Origin: Saprospiraceae bacterium
GTDB taxonomy: Bacteria > Bacteroidota > Bacteroidia > Chitinophagales > Saprospiraceae
Direction of reading: 5' to 3'
Length of the DNA stretch: 37,970 bases
NCBI GenBank assembly: GCA_026996805.1
Contig: JALWKB010000195.1
Location: 1-37,970, forward strand
The translations under genes were made by a program, and so were the position numbers. Below the pieces are notes generated by a model, which saw only the letters and a program-made list of their open reading frames with translations, had not been told where the DNA came from and did not search any database. Of this stretch, positions 9,975 through 20,041 are shown in pieces (positions within the stretch are counted from its first letter, which is position 1; each line of letters opens with the position of its first letter).

Positions 9975-11318
9975 TTAAAAATTGAGTTTTTCCGGTTGTG
10001 GGGTGTGGACGAGCGATCCCTGGACGAGCTCTTCACCGATCAGGTGTTCTAAGTAGATCGGCATGATGTGGTTGGTCATCGAAGGGGGTGCCTCGACCAA
10101 GACGCGGATGTAGTTTTCCGTAAATCCTTCGAGTTTGCCTTCGTGTGGCGATGGTTCGAGGAGAACGCGGTGGGTTTGTTGGAGGTTTTTTTCGTAAAAT
10201 GCTCTGCGCTTTCGCAGGGAGAGGGCACGAAGCAGCTGACTGCGCTGCCGGCGGATGTGCATGGGCACTTTGTCGGGCATGGAGGCTGCAGGTGTGCCGC
10301 TGCGCTCCGAATAGGTGAAGACGTGCAGATAGTTGACGTCGAGCTGTTGGATAAAGCGATAGCTGTCGCGGAAGTCCTCGTCCGTCTCTCCAGGAAAACC
10401 CACGATGACGTCTACACCTATACATGCGTCGGGTAAGAAGTGTCGTACAGCTCGAATGCGTTCGGCATAGAGCTCGCGCATATAGCGTCGGCGCATGCGC
10501 CGCAATATCTTGTTAGAACCCGACTGTAGGGGTATGTGAAAGTGCGGCATAAAGGCGCGGGAGTCGGCAATGAAGGCCAGGATTTCGTCGGTGAGGAGAT
10601 TGGGTTCAATCGACGAAATGCGATATCGCTCGATGCCTTCTACGCGGTCAAGGGCACGGATGAGGTCGATGAGGCGGTAGCTGTGTCTTTGCTCGGGGTC
10701 GAGCTTGCCGTAGTCTCCCACGTTGACACCCGTGAGTACGATTTCTTTGACGCCTTGGCTCGCCAGCTGATGTGCTTGTTCGATAAGGCTTTCCATCGGG
10801 GCGGATCGGCTCTTACCGCGCGCTTTGGGTATGGTGCAAAAAGAACACACGTAGTCGCAGCCGTCTTGGATTTTGAGAAAGCTGCGCAGCCGGTCACCAA
10901 ACGAATAGGCGTGGGAAAAACGCGCCTCGTCCACAGCCGAAACAGCTACGAGGGGTACGGCATGCGCACTGTCGAGCTGTTCGAGATAATCGAGCAGCTG
11001 AAATTTTTCGCGTGCGCCGAGTACCATGTGGACACCCTCGATGTCGGCGATTTCGTCGGGTTTGAGCTGTGCATAACACCCTGTGACGATGATTCGCGCT
11101 TGCGGATTATGCCGGCGTGCACGTCGGATGATCTTGCGACACTTGCGATCGGCAAAGTCCGTCACACTACAGGTGTTGATGATGTACAAGTCTGCCCCCT
11201 CTTCAAAGGGGATGAGCTCGTAACCGCGTGCACGGAGCATACGACCGAGCGTGGAGCTTTCGGAAAAGTTGAGCTTGCAGCCAAGGGTGTAGATGCTGAC
11301 AGTCTTCGGTGTGGACAT
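9975..11318 (-). CDS. mtaB: tRNA (N6-L-threonylcarbamoyladenosine(37)-C2)-methylthiotransferase MtaB
   Basis: UPF0004 cysteines (YTLGCKLN, INTCSVTD, VTGCYAQ), radical-SAM CDYVCSFCTIP and a C-terminal TRAM-like region. Confidence 0.92.
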   Translation of the reverse strand: MSTPKTVSIYTLGCKLNFSESSTLGRMLRARGYELIPFEEGADLYIINTCSVTDFADRKCRKIIRRARRHNPQARIIVTGCYAQLKPDEIADIEGVHMVLGAREKFQLLDYLEQLDSAHAVPLVAVSAVDEARFSHAYSFGDRLRSFLKIQDGCDYVCSFCTIPKARGKSRSAPMESLIEQAHQLASQGVKEIVLTGVNVGDYGKLDPEQRHSYRLIDLIRALDRVEGIERYRISSIEPNLLTDEILAFIADSRAFMPHFHIPLQSGSNKILRRMRRRYMRELYAERIRAVRHFLPDACIGVDVIVGFPGETDEDFRDSYRFIQQLDVNYLHVFTYSERSGTPAASMPDKVPMHIRRQRSQLLRALSLRKRRAFYEKNLQQTHRVLLEPSPHEGKLEGFTENYIRVLVEAPPSMTNHIMPIYLEHLIGEELVQGSLVHTPQPEKLNF

Positions 11319-11332
11319 CGAATGAGTGGGCT

Positions 11333-11764
11333 TTATTTTTCAAAAACTTCAATAATCTTGTTGCGCAAGACCAACTGAGTAAACTTGCCCTTAAAGCGCG
11401 TCGCCTTTACGATGTGGTTGTCGATCCAGTGGTAGTGTCCGCCTCTCGGCTTGCCCAGTAGGAGATAGTGGTATTTAAAACCGTGCAGGTCCAGCCAGTA
11501 TTCTGTGATCTTTCGGTGTTGTTCGGTGCGGGAGGAAAAAAAGGTGATGATGTGTCCGTCATCGTACCATTGATTGATGACTTCGAGTGCATCGGGGTAA
11601 GGGCGTGCGGTAACCATGCGCCAGGGTTCTTCATTGGGGATATCCTCACAAATAGTGCCGTCGATGTCGATGAGGAAGTTTTTGATGCCTTCTGGCAAAA
11701 TGGGGCTGATGGGACGGCCTTCGGCGTCGACGAGGGGCTTGAGCTGCAGCTTTCGTTTTTTCAT
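11333..11764 (-). CDS. HAD-like phosphatase
   Basis: DIDGTICED (DxDxT-type motif I) and FFSSRTEQHRKITEYWL; 143 aa. Confidence 0.75.
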   Translation of the reverse strand: MKKRKLQLKPLVDAEGRPISPILPEGIKNFLIDIDGTICEDIPNEEPWRMVTARPYPDALEVINQWYDDGHIITFFSSRTEQHRKITEYWLDLHGFKYHYLLLGKPRGGHYHWIDNHIVKATRFKGKFTQLVLRNKIIEVFEK

Positions 11765-11791
11765 AATTTTATGAAATTGTGCGCGTCAAAT

Positions 11792-12670
11792 TTACTGAAA
11801 ATTCATGTAGTGTTGCGGATTGACCGGTGTGCCGTCGATCCACAATTCGAAATGCAGGTGCGGACCACTGGTCAATATGCCAGAATTGCCGATGATAGCT
11901 ATTGCTTCGCCAGCTTGCACAAAATCGCCTATTTCTTTGAGCAATCGCGAATTGTGTTTATAAAAGCTCACGATGTTGTTGTCGTGCTGGATGCCGATGG
12001 TATATCCCGTCGTGGCGGTCCAATCAGCCACGATGACATGGCCGGGCAAAGTGGCGAGGACGGGGGTGTTTTTGGGAGCAATGATATCGATGCCGAAGTG
12101 ATCTTTTTCCACCATGAATGGAGCACTGATCTTTCCGCGAATGGGTGGGGTGAAGTGTACGACGGGGTGGCGGCGCGTCCCAACGGCTACAGGCATGGCC
12201 TTAGGCTTTTGTGCCGTCAATAGAGCTTCCATCTCCTGACGCAACAAGCTATCGTGCTTTGAGCGCGCCGCGATACCCCTCTTCTGGGGAAGCACCGGCA
12301 CCTGCCTTTTTAATACTTCTTGCGGGCTCTCAGCGCGATGCATCCACCGCTTTTTTAAGCCTTCGATGTACTGCTCGTGCTGCACCAGCTGGCGGTGTAT
12401 ATCGGCGAGCTTTTTTTCAAGGTCCAGGACTACGGTTTTATCAACCACATCTCCACCAGATAGCCATATATGCAAGGGAGTGAAAACCACAGCCGTGACG
12501 ATTATACCGATAAACAGTAGATGATACAACACGAGCCATAGAAACAACTGCCCCACGCGCAACTTGCGCGACCACAATTGGGAGTAATTGCCCTCACTAA
12601 AGAGGGTCAGGATAAATCCCTTCCGCCACAGCGATCGGATGCGCGGTAGTATATCACGAAGCGAATGCAT
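11792..12670 (-). CDS. M23-family peptidase (LytM domain) with N-terminal TM and coiled coil
   Basis: FGIDIIAPKNTPVLATLPGHVI ... GPHLHFELWIDGTPVNPQHYMNF. The ORF extends upstream to 12721 from TTG; ATG at 12670 (MHSLRDIL) is preferred. Confidence 0.88.
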   Translation of the reverse strand: MHSLRDILPRIRSLWRKGFILTLFSEGNYSQLWSRKLRVGQLFLWLVLYHLLFIGIIVTAVVFTPLHIWLSGGDVVDKTVVLDLEKKLADIHRQLVQHEQYIEGLKKRWMHRAESPQEVLKRQVPVLPQKRGIAARSKHDSLLRQEMEALLTAQKPKAMPVAVGTRRHPVVHFTPPIRGKISAPFMVEKDHFGIDIIAPKNTPVLATLPGHVIVADWTATTGYTIGIQHDNNIVSFYKHNSRLLKEIGDFVQAGEAIAIIGNSGILTSGPHLHFELWIDGTPVNPQHYMNFQ

Positions 12671-12790
12671 AGTCAAAGCGACAATCAGCTCATCAGGTCG
12701 ATGTAGTATACCGTACGACAATAATAATAAAAATAGGACATAAAATGTTTTGCCATCTCCTTCGTTTGTATTGGAAATTGTCCGTCGAGT

Positions 12791-15586
12791 ATGCCTACAT
12801 TGCTGACTCCCTCCTGGGATCGGTTGTTCGCCCTTTGGCTAAGTGGTGTGGTAGTGGTCGTATCATTGAGCGGATGCGCCACTAAGCGAAAGGCAAGCAC
12901 CTCCGAGATGTCGCCGTGGAAGCGACAGTATGAAAATGTCACGGCCTATTACAACGCCTACTTCAATGCCAATGAGATCTACCAAATCGTATTAGAAAAA
13001 CTGCATCAAGAACACCGCGAGAATTACCAGGAGTTACTGCCCATCTATCCGCTCGATGATGCCGATGTGCGCCCCCATGTGGAGGAGCTCGACAGGGCTA
13101 TCGGAAAGCTCTATAAAACCATCAACCGACATCCACAAAGCCATTGGACGGACGATGCGTATCTGATGGTGGGCAAAATTCAGGTCCTTAAAAAGGATTA
13201 TGAAACGGCGGAGGAGACAATGGAATTCTTCCGTCAGGCCTTTGATCCCTTGAAGGTCGGGAAGACCAAGAAAGTGAAAAAATCCAAAAAGAAGCGCTCA
13301 AAAGCCAAAAAGCGCAAGCGCAAAAAGAGGAAAAAGGACAAAACCGCGTATGTGGCGACACAGCCGAAGAAGAGCTACATGCCGTGGGAGCACAAACCCG
13401 TCTACGACGATGGGCTCTTGTTGCTCGCGCGGATATATACTTATCGCGGAAAGTACGCAGCGGCACGCCAAATGTTACGGCGCCTCCAGGAAAATCCAAA
13501 GACGAAACTGACGGATCCTGCACAGCTCGACCTCGCTTTGGCGCATCTTGCCATCACGGAACATAAGTACGACGATGCTATTAGCCATTTAGAGCAAGCA
13601 GTGAAAAAGCTGAAGTCCAAAGGCAAACGTGCGCGTTACTACTACATCATTGGTCAGCTGCATGAGGGCCTACATCAATGGGGTGAAGCAGTCAAGGCCT
13701 TTGCTCATGCGGAGAAAAATGCCAAGGACTTCGATCTCCAACTCCACGCCCAACTCCATCAATACATCGCCGAAGTCAAGAGCGGCAAACGATCTTCGAA
13801 TGTCATGCGCAAGTTGAAAAAACTATTGGATGAGGAAAAATTCGCCGAATATCGAGGCGATATTTACTACACCATGGGCTTAGTGGCTCTGGAGTCGCAA
13901 GATGCTGAAGGGGCGCACGCGTATTTTGCTAAAGCCTTAAAGGAAACTGCTCAACCACATCTCAAAAAGCGCATCTATCTCTATTTGGTGCAGTACTACA
14001 TGGATGAATCGCGCTACGATCGTGCTAAGCTCTACCTCGATTCGGCGCTGTATATCATGAACAACCGCGAACCCGATTTTGAAAAGTGGACGCGCGTCCG
14101 AGAATCCATCGCACAGATTGCCGAGCAGCTCCAAATCATCCACTTCAACGATAGCCTCTTGCGCGTCAGCTATATGGACGATAGGGAAAAACTGCGCCTT
14201 GCCCAAAGAATACGAGACAGAGAAAAACAACGTCAAAAGAAAAAGTTTGATCAGATTCAACAGTCTGTACAAGACCTCGCTCAAACCAATGCTTCCACCT
14301 TTCCTCCCATCCTAGATCGTCCTACGCGCTTTGTTCCGACAGGTGCAGCAGGCACTTCCTTTTTTGCCTATGATCCTTCGAAGGTCAAGCGAGGGAGACG
14401 GAAGTTCGAAAAGCTCTGGGGGCAGCGACCACTGGAAGATCACTGGCGTAGGAGCGAAAAATCGCACATACTGGAAATTGCTGAAGATACGCTGACCGAG
14501 CAAAACACTCAACAGGTCGAAGACCTGCAGGCCAACCGCGATTTAATACGAAAATACCTCTCCGGCATACCCTCAAATGAGGCACAGCGCCAAAAGGTGA
14601 AGGAGCGCATCCAAAAAGCCTATTTTGAGCTCGGCCGATTGTATCGACAAAAGCTCGACCGCTGTGATCTGTCCGTGGCTGCACTGGATACGCTGCTTCA
14701 GCGATTCCCAAAAACGCCGTACCGAGCAGGTGCGTACTACTACCTCTCCCTCTGTCATGCGGATCTTGGAAATGCTGCTAAAGCAGAGCGCTATCGCCAA
14801 CAACTACTGGATGAGTACCCCGATTCGCTTTATGCGAAGGTGCTATCCGATCCCGATTTTGTGCGCCGATGGTTAGAGGAAAAAAACCGCGCGCGTTACC
14901 TCTACGAACAGGCGTATGCGGCCTTCGAAAGGGGCCAATACGACCAGACAATCCAGTTGTACAATACCTTTCAACAACTCGAGGAAGACGAGCGAGCGCC
15001 CTATGAAGCGCAATTTGCTCTACTTAAAGCCATGGCCAGTGGCTCAAAGGGCAAAGAAGCCTACATCGAAGCCCTTAAAGATGTCATTGCGCGTCATCCC
15101 AACACACCACAAGCTATTCGAGCGCGTGAGATTAAGCGCTTTCTCGAAGGTAATGACGACCAAACAGGTCAGGAAAGTGCAGATTCACAATCCCCCTATC
15201 GCTATCTGCCGGATCAAGTACACTATGTCCTCATAGTCTTTCGCCAGCTCGGTGGCAACTCTATGCGCCAAATACAAGTAGACATCTCCGAATTTCACCG
15301 AAAGAATTTTCCGAAGCGCAACCTCAAGATGAGCTCGGCCAATCTGGATATCGAACGCGATATTCCCATACTCCTCATACGTCGCTTTGACGATGCATCC
15401 GATGCCATGGACTATTATAAAATCGTACAACGTCAGCGGAAAAAGTATATCCGAAAGGATGGGGTCGAATACGACATCTTTCCGATTGCCCGCGACAACT
15501 ACCACCGCCTCATCCGCGAAAAGAACACCGATTCGTACCAGCGATTTTTCAAGAAGTACTATAGCGGCGGCGATGGATCTCCTTAG
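12791..15586 (+). CDS. sprE: SprE/PorW-like type IX secretion TPR lipoprotein
   Basis: Lipobox LSGC followed by ENVTAYYNAYFNANEIY, multiple TPR-like helices, and a C-terminal domain VHYVLIVFRQLGGN...DAMDYYKIVQ...IARDNYHRLIREKNTDSYQRFFKKYY, typical of SprE/PorW. Confidence 0.75.
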   Translation: MPTLLTPSWDRLFALWLSGVVVVVSLSGCATKRKASTSEMSPWKRQYENVTAYYNAYFNANEIYQIVLEKLHQEHRENYQELLPIYPLDDADVRPHVEELDRAIGKLYKTINRHPQSHWTDDAYLMVGKIQVLKKDYETAEETMEFFRQAFDPLKVGKTKKVKKSKKKRSKAKKRKRKKRKKDKTAYVATQPKKSYMPWEHKPVYDDGLLLLARIYTYRGKYAAARQMLRRLQENPKTKLTDPAQLDLALAHLAITEHKYDDAISHLEQAVKKLKSKGKRARYYYIIGQLHEGLHQWGEAVKAFAHAEKNAKDFDLQLHAQLHQYIAEVKSGKRSSNVMRKLKKLLDEEKFAEYRGDIYYTMGLVALESQDAEGAHAYFAKALKETAQPHLKKRIYLYLVQYYMDESRYDRAKLYLDSALYIMNNREPDFEKWTRVRESIAQIAEQLQIIHFNDSLLRVSYMDDREKLRLAQRIRDREKQRQKKKFDQIQQSVQDLAQTNASTFPPILDRPTRFVPTGAAGTSFFAYDPSKVKRGRRKFEKLWGQRPLEDHWRRSEKSHILEIAEDTLTEQNTQQVEDLQANRDLIRKYLSGIPSNEAQRQKVKERIQKAYFELGRLYRQKLDRCDLSVAALDTLLQRFPKTPYRAGAYYYLSLCHADLGNAAKAERYRQQLLDEYPDSLYAKVLSDPDFVRRWLEEKNRARYLYEQAYAAFERGQYDQTIQLYNTFQQLEEDERAPYEAQFALLKAMASGSKGKEAYIEALKDVIARHPNTPQAIRAREIKRFLEGNDDQTGQESADSQSPYRYLPDQVHYVLIVFRQLGGNSMRQIQVDISEFHRKNFPKRNLKMSSANLDIERDIPILLIRRFDDASDAMDYYKIVQRQRKKYIRKDGVEYDIFPIARDNYHRLIREKNTDSYQRFFKKYYSGGDGSP

Positions 15587-16338
15587 AGGCTGTAGCGGAT
15601 TCCCATGGCGTATGGCAAGGCGAAGAAGGAGAGAGCCTTGCTACTTGATTTGGTAGGGTGGTAGCGCAGAGGGACCAGGTAGCGATCGAGTGCGATGGGG
15701 AGTATGATACCGAGACCTGCCCCAAACAGCACATCTCCTACCCAATGGCGATTGTGGATGACGCGGCCTATGGCTACGCTGCTGGCAAGTGCGAAAGATG
15801 CATAGCGAAGGATGGGATATTTGGGGTACACCAGTAGATAAAAGGCCGCGGCCGTGGCAAAGGCATGACTGGTATGACCGGAGGGAAAGGCGTACAGACC
15901 GCCGTTGGGGCGGCGAGTGCGAAAGGCAGCTTTCAATCCAGCTGTCACAAGCGCATTGGCCGCTGTGATGCTAAATAAGTACAAACCCTGCTTCACTATA
16001 CGGCGCGACGACACGCCTGCATCTATCCAAGTGACGACCCACAATAGATAGGCACTGTGTTGGACATAATCCTCCCAAGTGTATTGATCGGACAAAAACT
16101 CAGGAATCCACTGTTGTACAGGGCTGCGAATGTCCTCCTGGCTGGCAACCATTCCTCCTACCATAAGCACAATGGGAAGAGTCGGTGCTATCAGCTCGTG
16201 TGCTGGGGCAAAAGTATCACCATTCAATGACGTATGCACCTGCTGGGCATACTCGGATGGATGTGCTCCGAGGAGGAATAGTAAGTATAAAATCGCTGTT
16301 GTCAAGGGGGATTTAAGGCGTGGGCGAGGGGTTTTCAT
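15583..16338 (-). CDS. PAP2-superfamily phosphatase
   Basis: Motifs KAAFRTRRP, PSGH and GRVIHNRHWVGD. Confidence 0.88.
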   Translation of the reverse strand: MKTPRPRLKSPLTTAILYLLFLLGAHPSEYAQQVHTSLNGDTFAPAHELIAPTLPIVLMVGGMVASQEDIRSPVQQWIPEFLSDQYTWEDYVQHSAYLLWVVTWIDAGVSSRRIVKQGLYLFSITAANALVTAGLKAAFRTRRPNGGLYAFPSGHTSHAFATAAAFYLLVYPKYPILRYASFALASSVAIGRVIHNRHWVGDVLFGAGLGIILPIALDRYLVPLRYHPTKSSSKALSFFALPYAMGIRYSL

Positions 16339-17500
16339 GCGTAGGTGTTTGCGATGAGCTCGACAGAATTGATTGGTTTGCGATGGCTTTGCGCATCTTG
16401 AGGTAGAGCGGGAGGAAGGGCTTTAATTTGTAGAGACGGTACAGAATCGTATCGTCGACGATGCCGACGATATGGCCGTCGGAGGTCACTGCAGCGAAGA
16501 AATCGGATATGCCTGCTGCTTTTTCTGTGATTGCATTGACGGGAGTGTCTTGGTCGAAGGAAAACACCGCCGTTTGCATCCACTCACTGATGGGGCTATC
16601 CCATCGGCCACTCTGCAAGGCCTCGAAGAGCTCCTCACGGCGAATCACACCAGCAGGACGCCCATCGATGCCATCGGTGATGATATAACTGTGAGCTCCA
16701 CCGCGAAAATAGCGCTCGATGGGTGCGGAAATGGGATCCGAAGCCTTATAAGTGATAAAATCTCTGCGCATGATATCCTTGAGCGTCAAGCCGTGGTATC
16801 CCGTGATGCGGCGCACGATTTCATACTCCAATCCCGCCGTGTAGAAGATAAAAATCCCGATAAAGGTCAAAATGATGTTGTAGGTCATGACGGAGTAAAA
16901 GATAAACAGCATGGCCATGAACTGACCTACACGAGCTGCCCACAGCGTGGCTTGTTCGTATCCCATGCGCAGGGCGAGCAGGGCGCGCAAGATTCTCCCT
17001 CCGTCCATCGGAAAGGCGGGCAAGAGATTGAAGAGAAACAGGCTGAGATTCATGGCAAAAAACAAGAAGGGCAAGCCTTTAGGGTTGAGAAAACTGCCTA
17101 AGGCATCTTGGCCGGTGGCGCGAAACTCAAACTGTCCGTAGTACAGGGTGATCCAAAACACACCGGCCCAAAAGAGGTTGACGAGAGGCCCGGCAATGGC
17201 GATGGCGAATTCCTGCCACGGATTGCGCGGCATCTTTTCCAATCGCGCCACCCCACCGATGGGCAGCAGTATGATATCGCGCGTCTTGATGCCGAAGTGA
17301 CGCGCCGTGAGCGCATGGCCGTATTCGTGCATGACCACAAAGCCAAACATGCCCAGCACGGCAATGCCGAGATAGAGGGTCTCAGCTATGCTGAGCCCTC
17401 TGCTGATTCCGACGTAACCGATCCAAATAAAGATCAGCAAGAAGCTCCAATGGAGTTTGACAGCGATGCCTTGGAAGCGCAAAATGGGTAGAGTTTTCAT
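16313..17500 (-). CDS. Site-2 protease family (M50) metalloprotease with CBS domains
   Basis: VMHEYGHALTA (HExxH), NLLPAFPMDGGR (NxxPxxxxDG), then a tandem CBS-like region. Confidence 0.92.
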   Translation of the reverse strand: MKTLPILRFQGIAVKLHWSFLLIFIWIGYVGISRGLSIAETLYLGIAVLGMFGFVVMHEYGHALTARHFGIKTRDIILLPIGGVARLEKMPRNPWQEFAIAIAGPLVNLFWAGVFWITLYYGQFEFRATGQDALGSFLNPKGLPFLFFAMNLSLFLFNLLPAFPMDGGRILRALLALRMGYEQATLWAARVGQFMAMLFIFYSVMTYNIILTFIGIFIFYTAGLEYEIVRRITGYHGLTLKDIMRRDFITYKASDPISAPIERYFRGGAHSYIITDGIDGRPAGVIRREELFEALQSGRWDSPISEWMQTAVFSFDQDTPVNAITEKAAGISDFFAAVTSDGHIVGIVDDTILYRLYKLKPFLPLYLKMRKAIANQSILSSSSQTPTHENPSPTP

Positions 17501-17529
17501 GTCATGGCATTATAGGGGTATAAGATACG

Positions 17530-18306
17530 TCAAAATCGGAGATGTTTGATGGTCTCCTTTCGCTGGATGATCTGTTGGAGCGAGTCGATGCCGATGTTGA
17601 GGTGCAATTCGGTGAATTGTTCCGTCACTTTTTGGTCGGATTCGTTGGTCTTGACGCCTTCGGGCACCATGGGGACATCGGAGACGAGCAGGAGGGCCCC
17701 TGCGGGGATGCCGTTTTTAAAGGCCGTAATAAAAAGGGTCGCTGTTTCCATATCGATGGCCAGCGCGCGTATAGAGCGCAGGTACTCTTTGAAGTCTTCC
17801 TTGTACTCCCACAGACGGACGTTGGTGGTGTAGACGGTGCCCGTCCAATAGTCTCTTTGGTATTCGCGTATGGTGGTGGATACGGCTTTTTGAAGGGCGA
17901 AGGCCGGTAGAGATGGCACTTCGGGGGGGAAGTAGTCATTTGAAGTACCTTCGCCGCGAATGCCTGCAATGGGCAAGATGAGGTCGCCTACACGGAGTTT
18001 TTTCTTCAACCCGCCGCACTTACCTAAGAAGAGGATGGCCTTGGGTTCGATGGCCGACAGCAGGTCGACAATCGTAGCGGCATTGGGACTGCCCATGCCA
18101 AAGTTGATGATGGTGATATCGCCAGCGGTGGCACTGCGCATGGCTTTTTCCTGGCCATAGATGGGCACGTCAAATTTTTTGGCGAAGAGCTCTAAGTAGT
18201 TATTGAAATTGACCAGTAAGATGTATTTGCCGAATTTCTCCAAAGGCATACCCGTATAGCGCGGTAGCCAGTTGAGTGCGATTTCCTTTTTCGTATGCAT
18301 AGCCAT
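17530..18306 (-). CDS. amn: AMP nucleosidase (short Bacteroidota-type)
   Basis: Nucleoside phosphorylase-fold motifs (INFGMGSPNAATIVDLL, LFLGKCGGL, IDMETATLF) and overall similarity to bacteroidotal AMP nucleosidases. Confidence 0.82.
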   Translation of the reverse strand: MAMHTKKEIALNWLPRYTGMPLEKFGKYILLVNFNNYLELFAKKFDVPIYGQEKAMRSATAGDITIINFGMGSPNAATIVDLLSAIEPKAILFLGKCGGLKKKLRVGDLILPIAGIRGEGTSNDYFPPEVPSLPAFALQKAVSTTIREYQRDYWTGTVYTTNVRLWEYKEDFKEYLRSIRALAIDMETATLFITAFKNGIPAGALLLVSDVPMVPEGVKTNESDQKVTEQFTELHLNIGIDSLQQIIQRKETIKHLRF

Positions 18307-18321
18307 GTCGTTTTGTTTGCA

Positions 18322-18765
18322 TTATAAACGTTTGGATTGGAAAAAGTGCTTCAAGAGGGCTCGGCTTTCCTCCTGGCACAGTCCTGAGGAGATTTCCGTT
18401 GTGGGATGGAGCATGGCCTTACCGAAGTGCATAAACCCTCCTTTGGGGTCGTCGGTGGCGTAGACGATCCGATCGATTTGGGCCCAGCGCAAAGCACCGG
18501 CACACATCGGACAGGGTTCGAGAGTGACATAAAGCGTACAGCCATGGAGATATTTGGATCCCAAATAGTGGGAGGCTGCGGTGATGGCGAGCATCTCGGC
18601 ATGGGCAGTGACATCGCAGAGCTGTTCGACCTGATTGTGGGCCTTAGCAATGATCATACCCTCTGAGACGATGACCGCTCCAATGGGCACCTCATCGCGT
18701 TGGAAGGCCAGACGGGCCTGCTTGAGGGCTTCACGCATAAATAACTCGTCGGTTAATAAGGCCAT
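18322..18765 (-). CDS. tadA: tRNA-specific adenosine deaminase / nucleoside deaminase
   Basis: VTAHAEMLAI and TLEPCPMCAGALRWAQ zinc-deaminase motifs. Confidence 0.85.
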   Translation of the reverse strand: MALLTDELFMREALKQARLAFQRDEVPIGAVIVSEGMIIAKAHNQVEQLCDVTAHAEMLAITAASHYLGSKYLHGCTLYVTLEPCPMCAGALRWAQIDRIVYATDDPKGGFMHFGKAMLHPTTEISSGLCQEESRALLKHFFQSKRL

Positions 18766-18904
18766 GCACTTGCTTTGGGTTAAAAATATCGATCCACTTC
18801 AATCGTGCTTCGCCGCAATGTAGATCTTTTGAAAATCCCAGAGCTGCTAACTAAATAGATGACCGATTTGAAGCGTTGAAATTACGCATAATCGTTGACA
18901 ACGA

Positions 18905-20041
18905 ATGCAAGGGAATAATTCGATCTATCGACGCATCTTTGACAATGCACGCGAAGGAATGATCCTCACAGATGCAGAGGGACGCATCATACTCATCAAC
19001 CCCCGCGCGGTAGAGCTCTTTAAATACGACTCTGAAGACGAGCTCCTCCATAAAAAAATAGAAGTCTTGGTCCCTCCACACCTGCGCAAGACACACGAGC
19101 AGTACCGCGAGATGTATTATCGCTCTCCCCAAAACTACTCGATGAGCGAGCGCGGGGTGCTCGAAGGCTATTGCAAAGACGGCTCTACAGTTTATCTCGA
19201 AATTAGCCTGAGCTATTTTGAAGACGAAAGCGGCAAACCCAACGTGTTGTGTTTTTTAAGCGATGTGACGCCTCGCATACGTACCGAGCGCGCCCTTCAG
19301 CGCGAACGCGAATTGCACGAGCTCAAATCGCGCTTCGTATCGATGGTGTCCCATGAGTTGCGCACCCCCCTATCCAATATCTACACTTCGGCGACCCTTT
19401 TGTCGCGCTATCAAGACCGCTCGGATCAGGATAAAAGAGAGCGCCATATACAGAGGATTAAGCGGTCTGTAAAAAGCCTTATCGAACTACTCGAAGACAT
19501 CCTATCCTTTCAAAAATTTGAAAACATCGAAGAGCAGCTCCGATTGGAGCCCTTGCCTGTCCAAAGTCTCGTCCAAGAGGCCGTCGCCGAGCTCAACCTA
19601 TCGGCCGATGATGCCAAGCGATTGCAGATCAGGGTTGATCCGGCATTGCACTATGTGACGGATCGGATGATTTTTAAGACTATTGTAAAAAACCTCCTCA
19701 ACAACGCCTTAAAGTATTCGGCTGCGAAGCAAGGGCGAGTGTTGCTCGACATTGTGGAAGACGGCGATACCCTTCGCCTGCGTATCATGGATGAAGGAAT
19801 CGGCATACCGAAGGAGGAGTTGCCGAGTATTTTTGAGCGATTTTATCGGGCATCGAATGCCATGCACTTTCGGGGTACAGGCCTTGGTCTGACAATCGTG
19901 AAAAATCTGGTCGGCATTCTCGGGGGAAGCATTTCAGTAGATTCTGTCGAAAATCAATATACAGAATTTGTCGTCGAATTGCCACTCCAGCTGCATCAAC
20001 CTCTCATAGCGAGTGGCGAAAGCCAAAACTTCCGATCATGA
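18905..20041 (+). CDS. Soluble PAS-domain sensor histidine kinase
   Basis: PAS (IFDNAREGMILTDAEGRIILIN), H-box FVSMVSHELRTPLSN, N/G boxes NLLNNALKYS and GTGLGLTIVKNLV. No TM segment. Confidence 0.92.
   Translation: MQGNNSIYRRIFDNAREGMILTDAEGRIILINPRAVELFKYDSEDELLHKKIEVLVPPHLRKTHEQYREMYYRSPQNYSMSERGVLEGYCKDGSTVYLEISLSYFEDESGKPNVLCFLSDVTPRIRTERALQRERELHELKSRFVSMVSHELRTPLSNIYTSATLLSRYQDRSDQDKRERHIQRIKRSVKSLIELLEDILSFQKFENIEEQLRLEPLPVQSLVQEAVAELNLSADDAKRLQIRVDPALHYVTDRMIFKTIVKNLLNNALKYSAAKQGRVLLDIVEDGDTLRLRIMDEGIGIPKEELPSIFERFYRASNAMHFRGTGLGLTIVKNLVGILGGSISVDSVENQYTEFVVELPLQLHQPLIASGESQNFRS

Noticed and set aside
9955-10000. AT-rich inverted repeat CGGAAAAA...TTTTTCCG near the mtaB stop
   Set aside because: Long AT-rich loop and weak stem; not convincing as a terminator without a folding calculation.
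10536-11378. 280-aa plus-strand ORF
   Set aside because: Antisense to mtaB, whose motifs are unambiguous.
11468-12223. 251-aa plus-strand ORF
   Set aside because: Antisense to the HAD and M23 genes, both with clear motifs.
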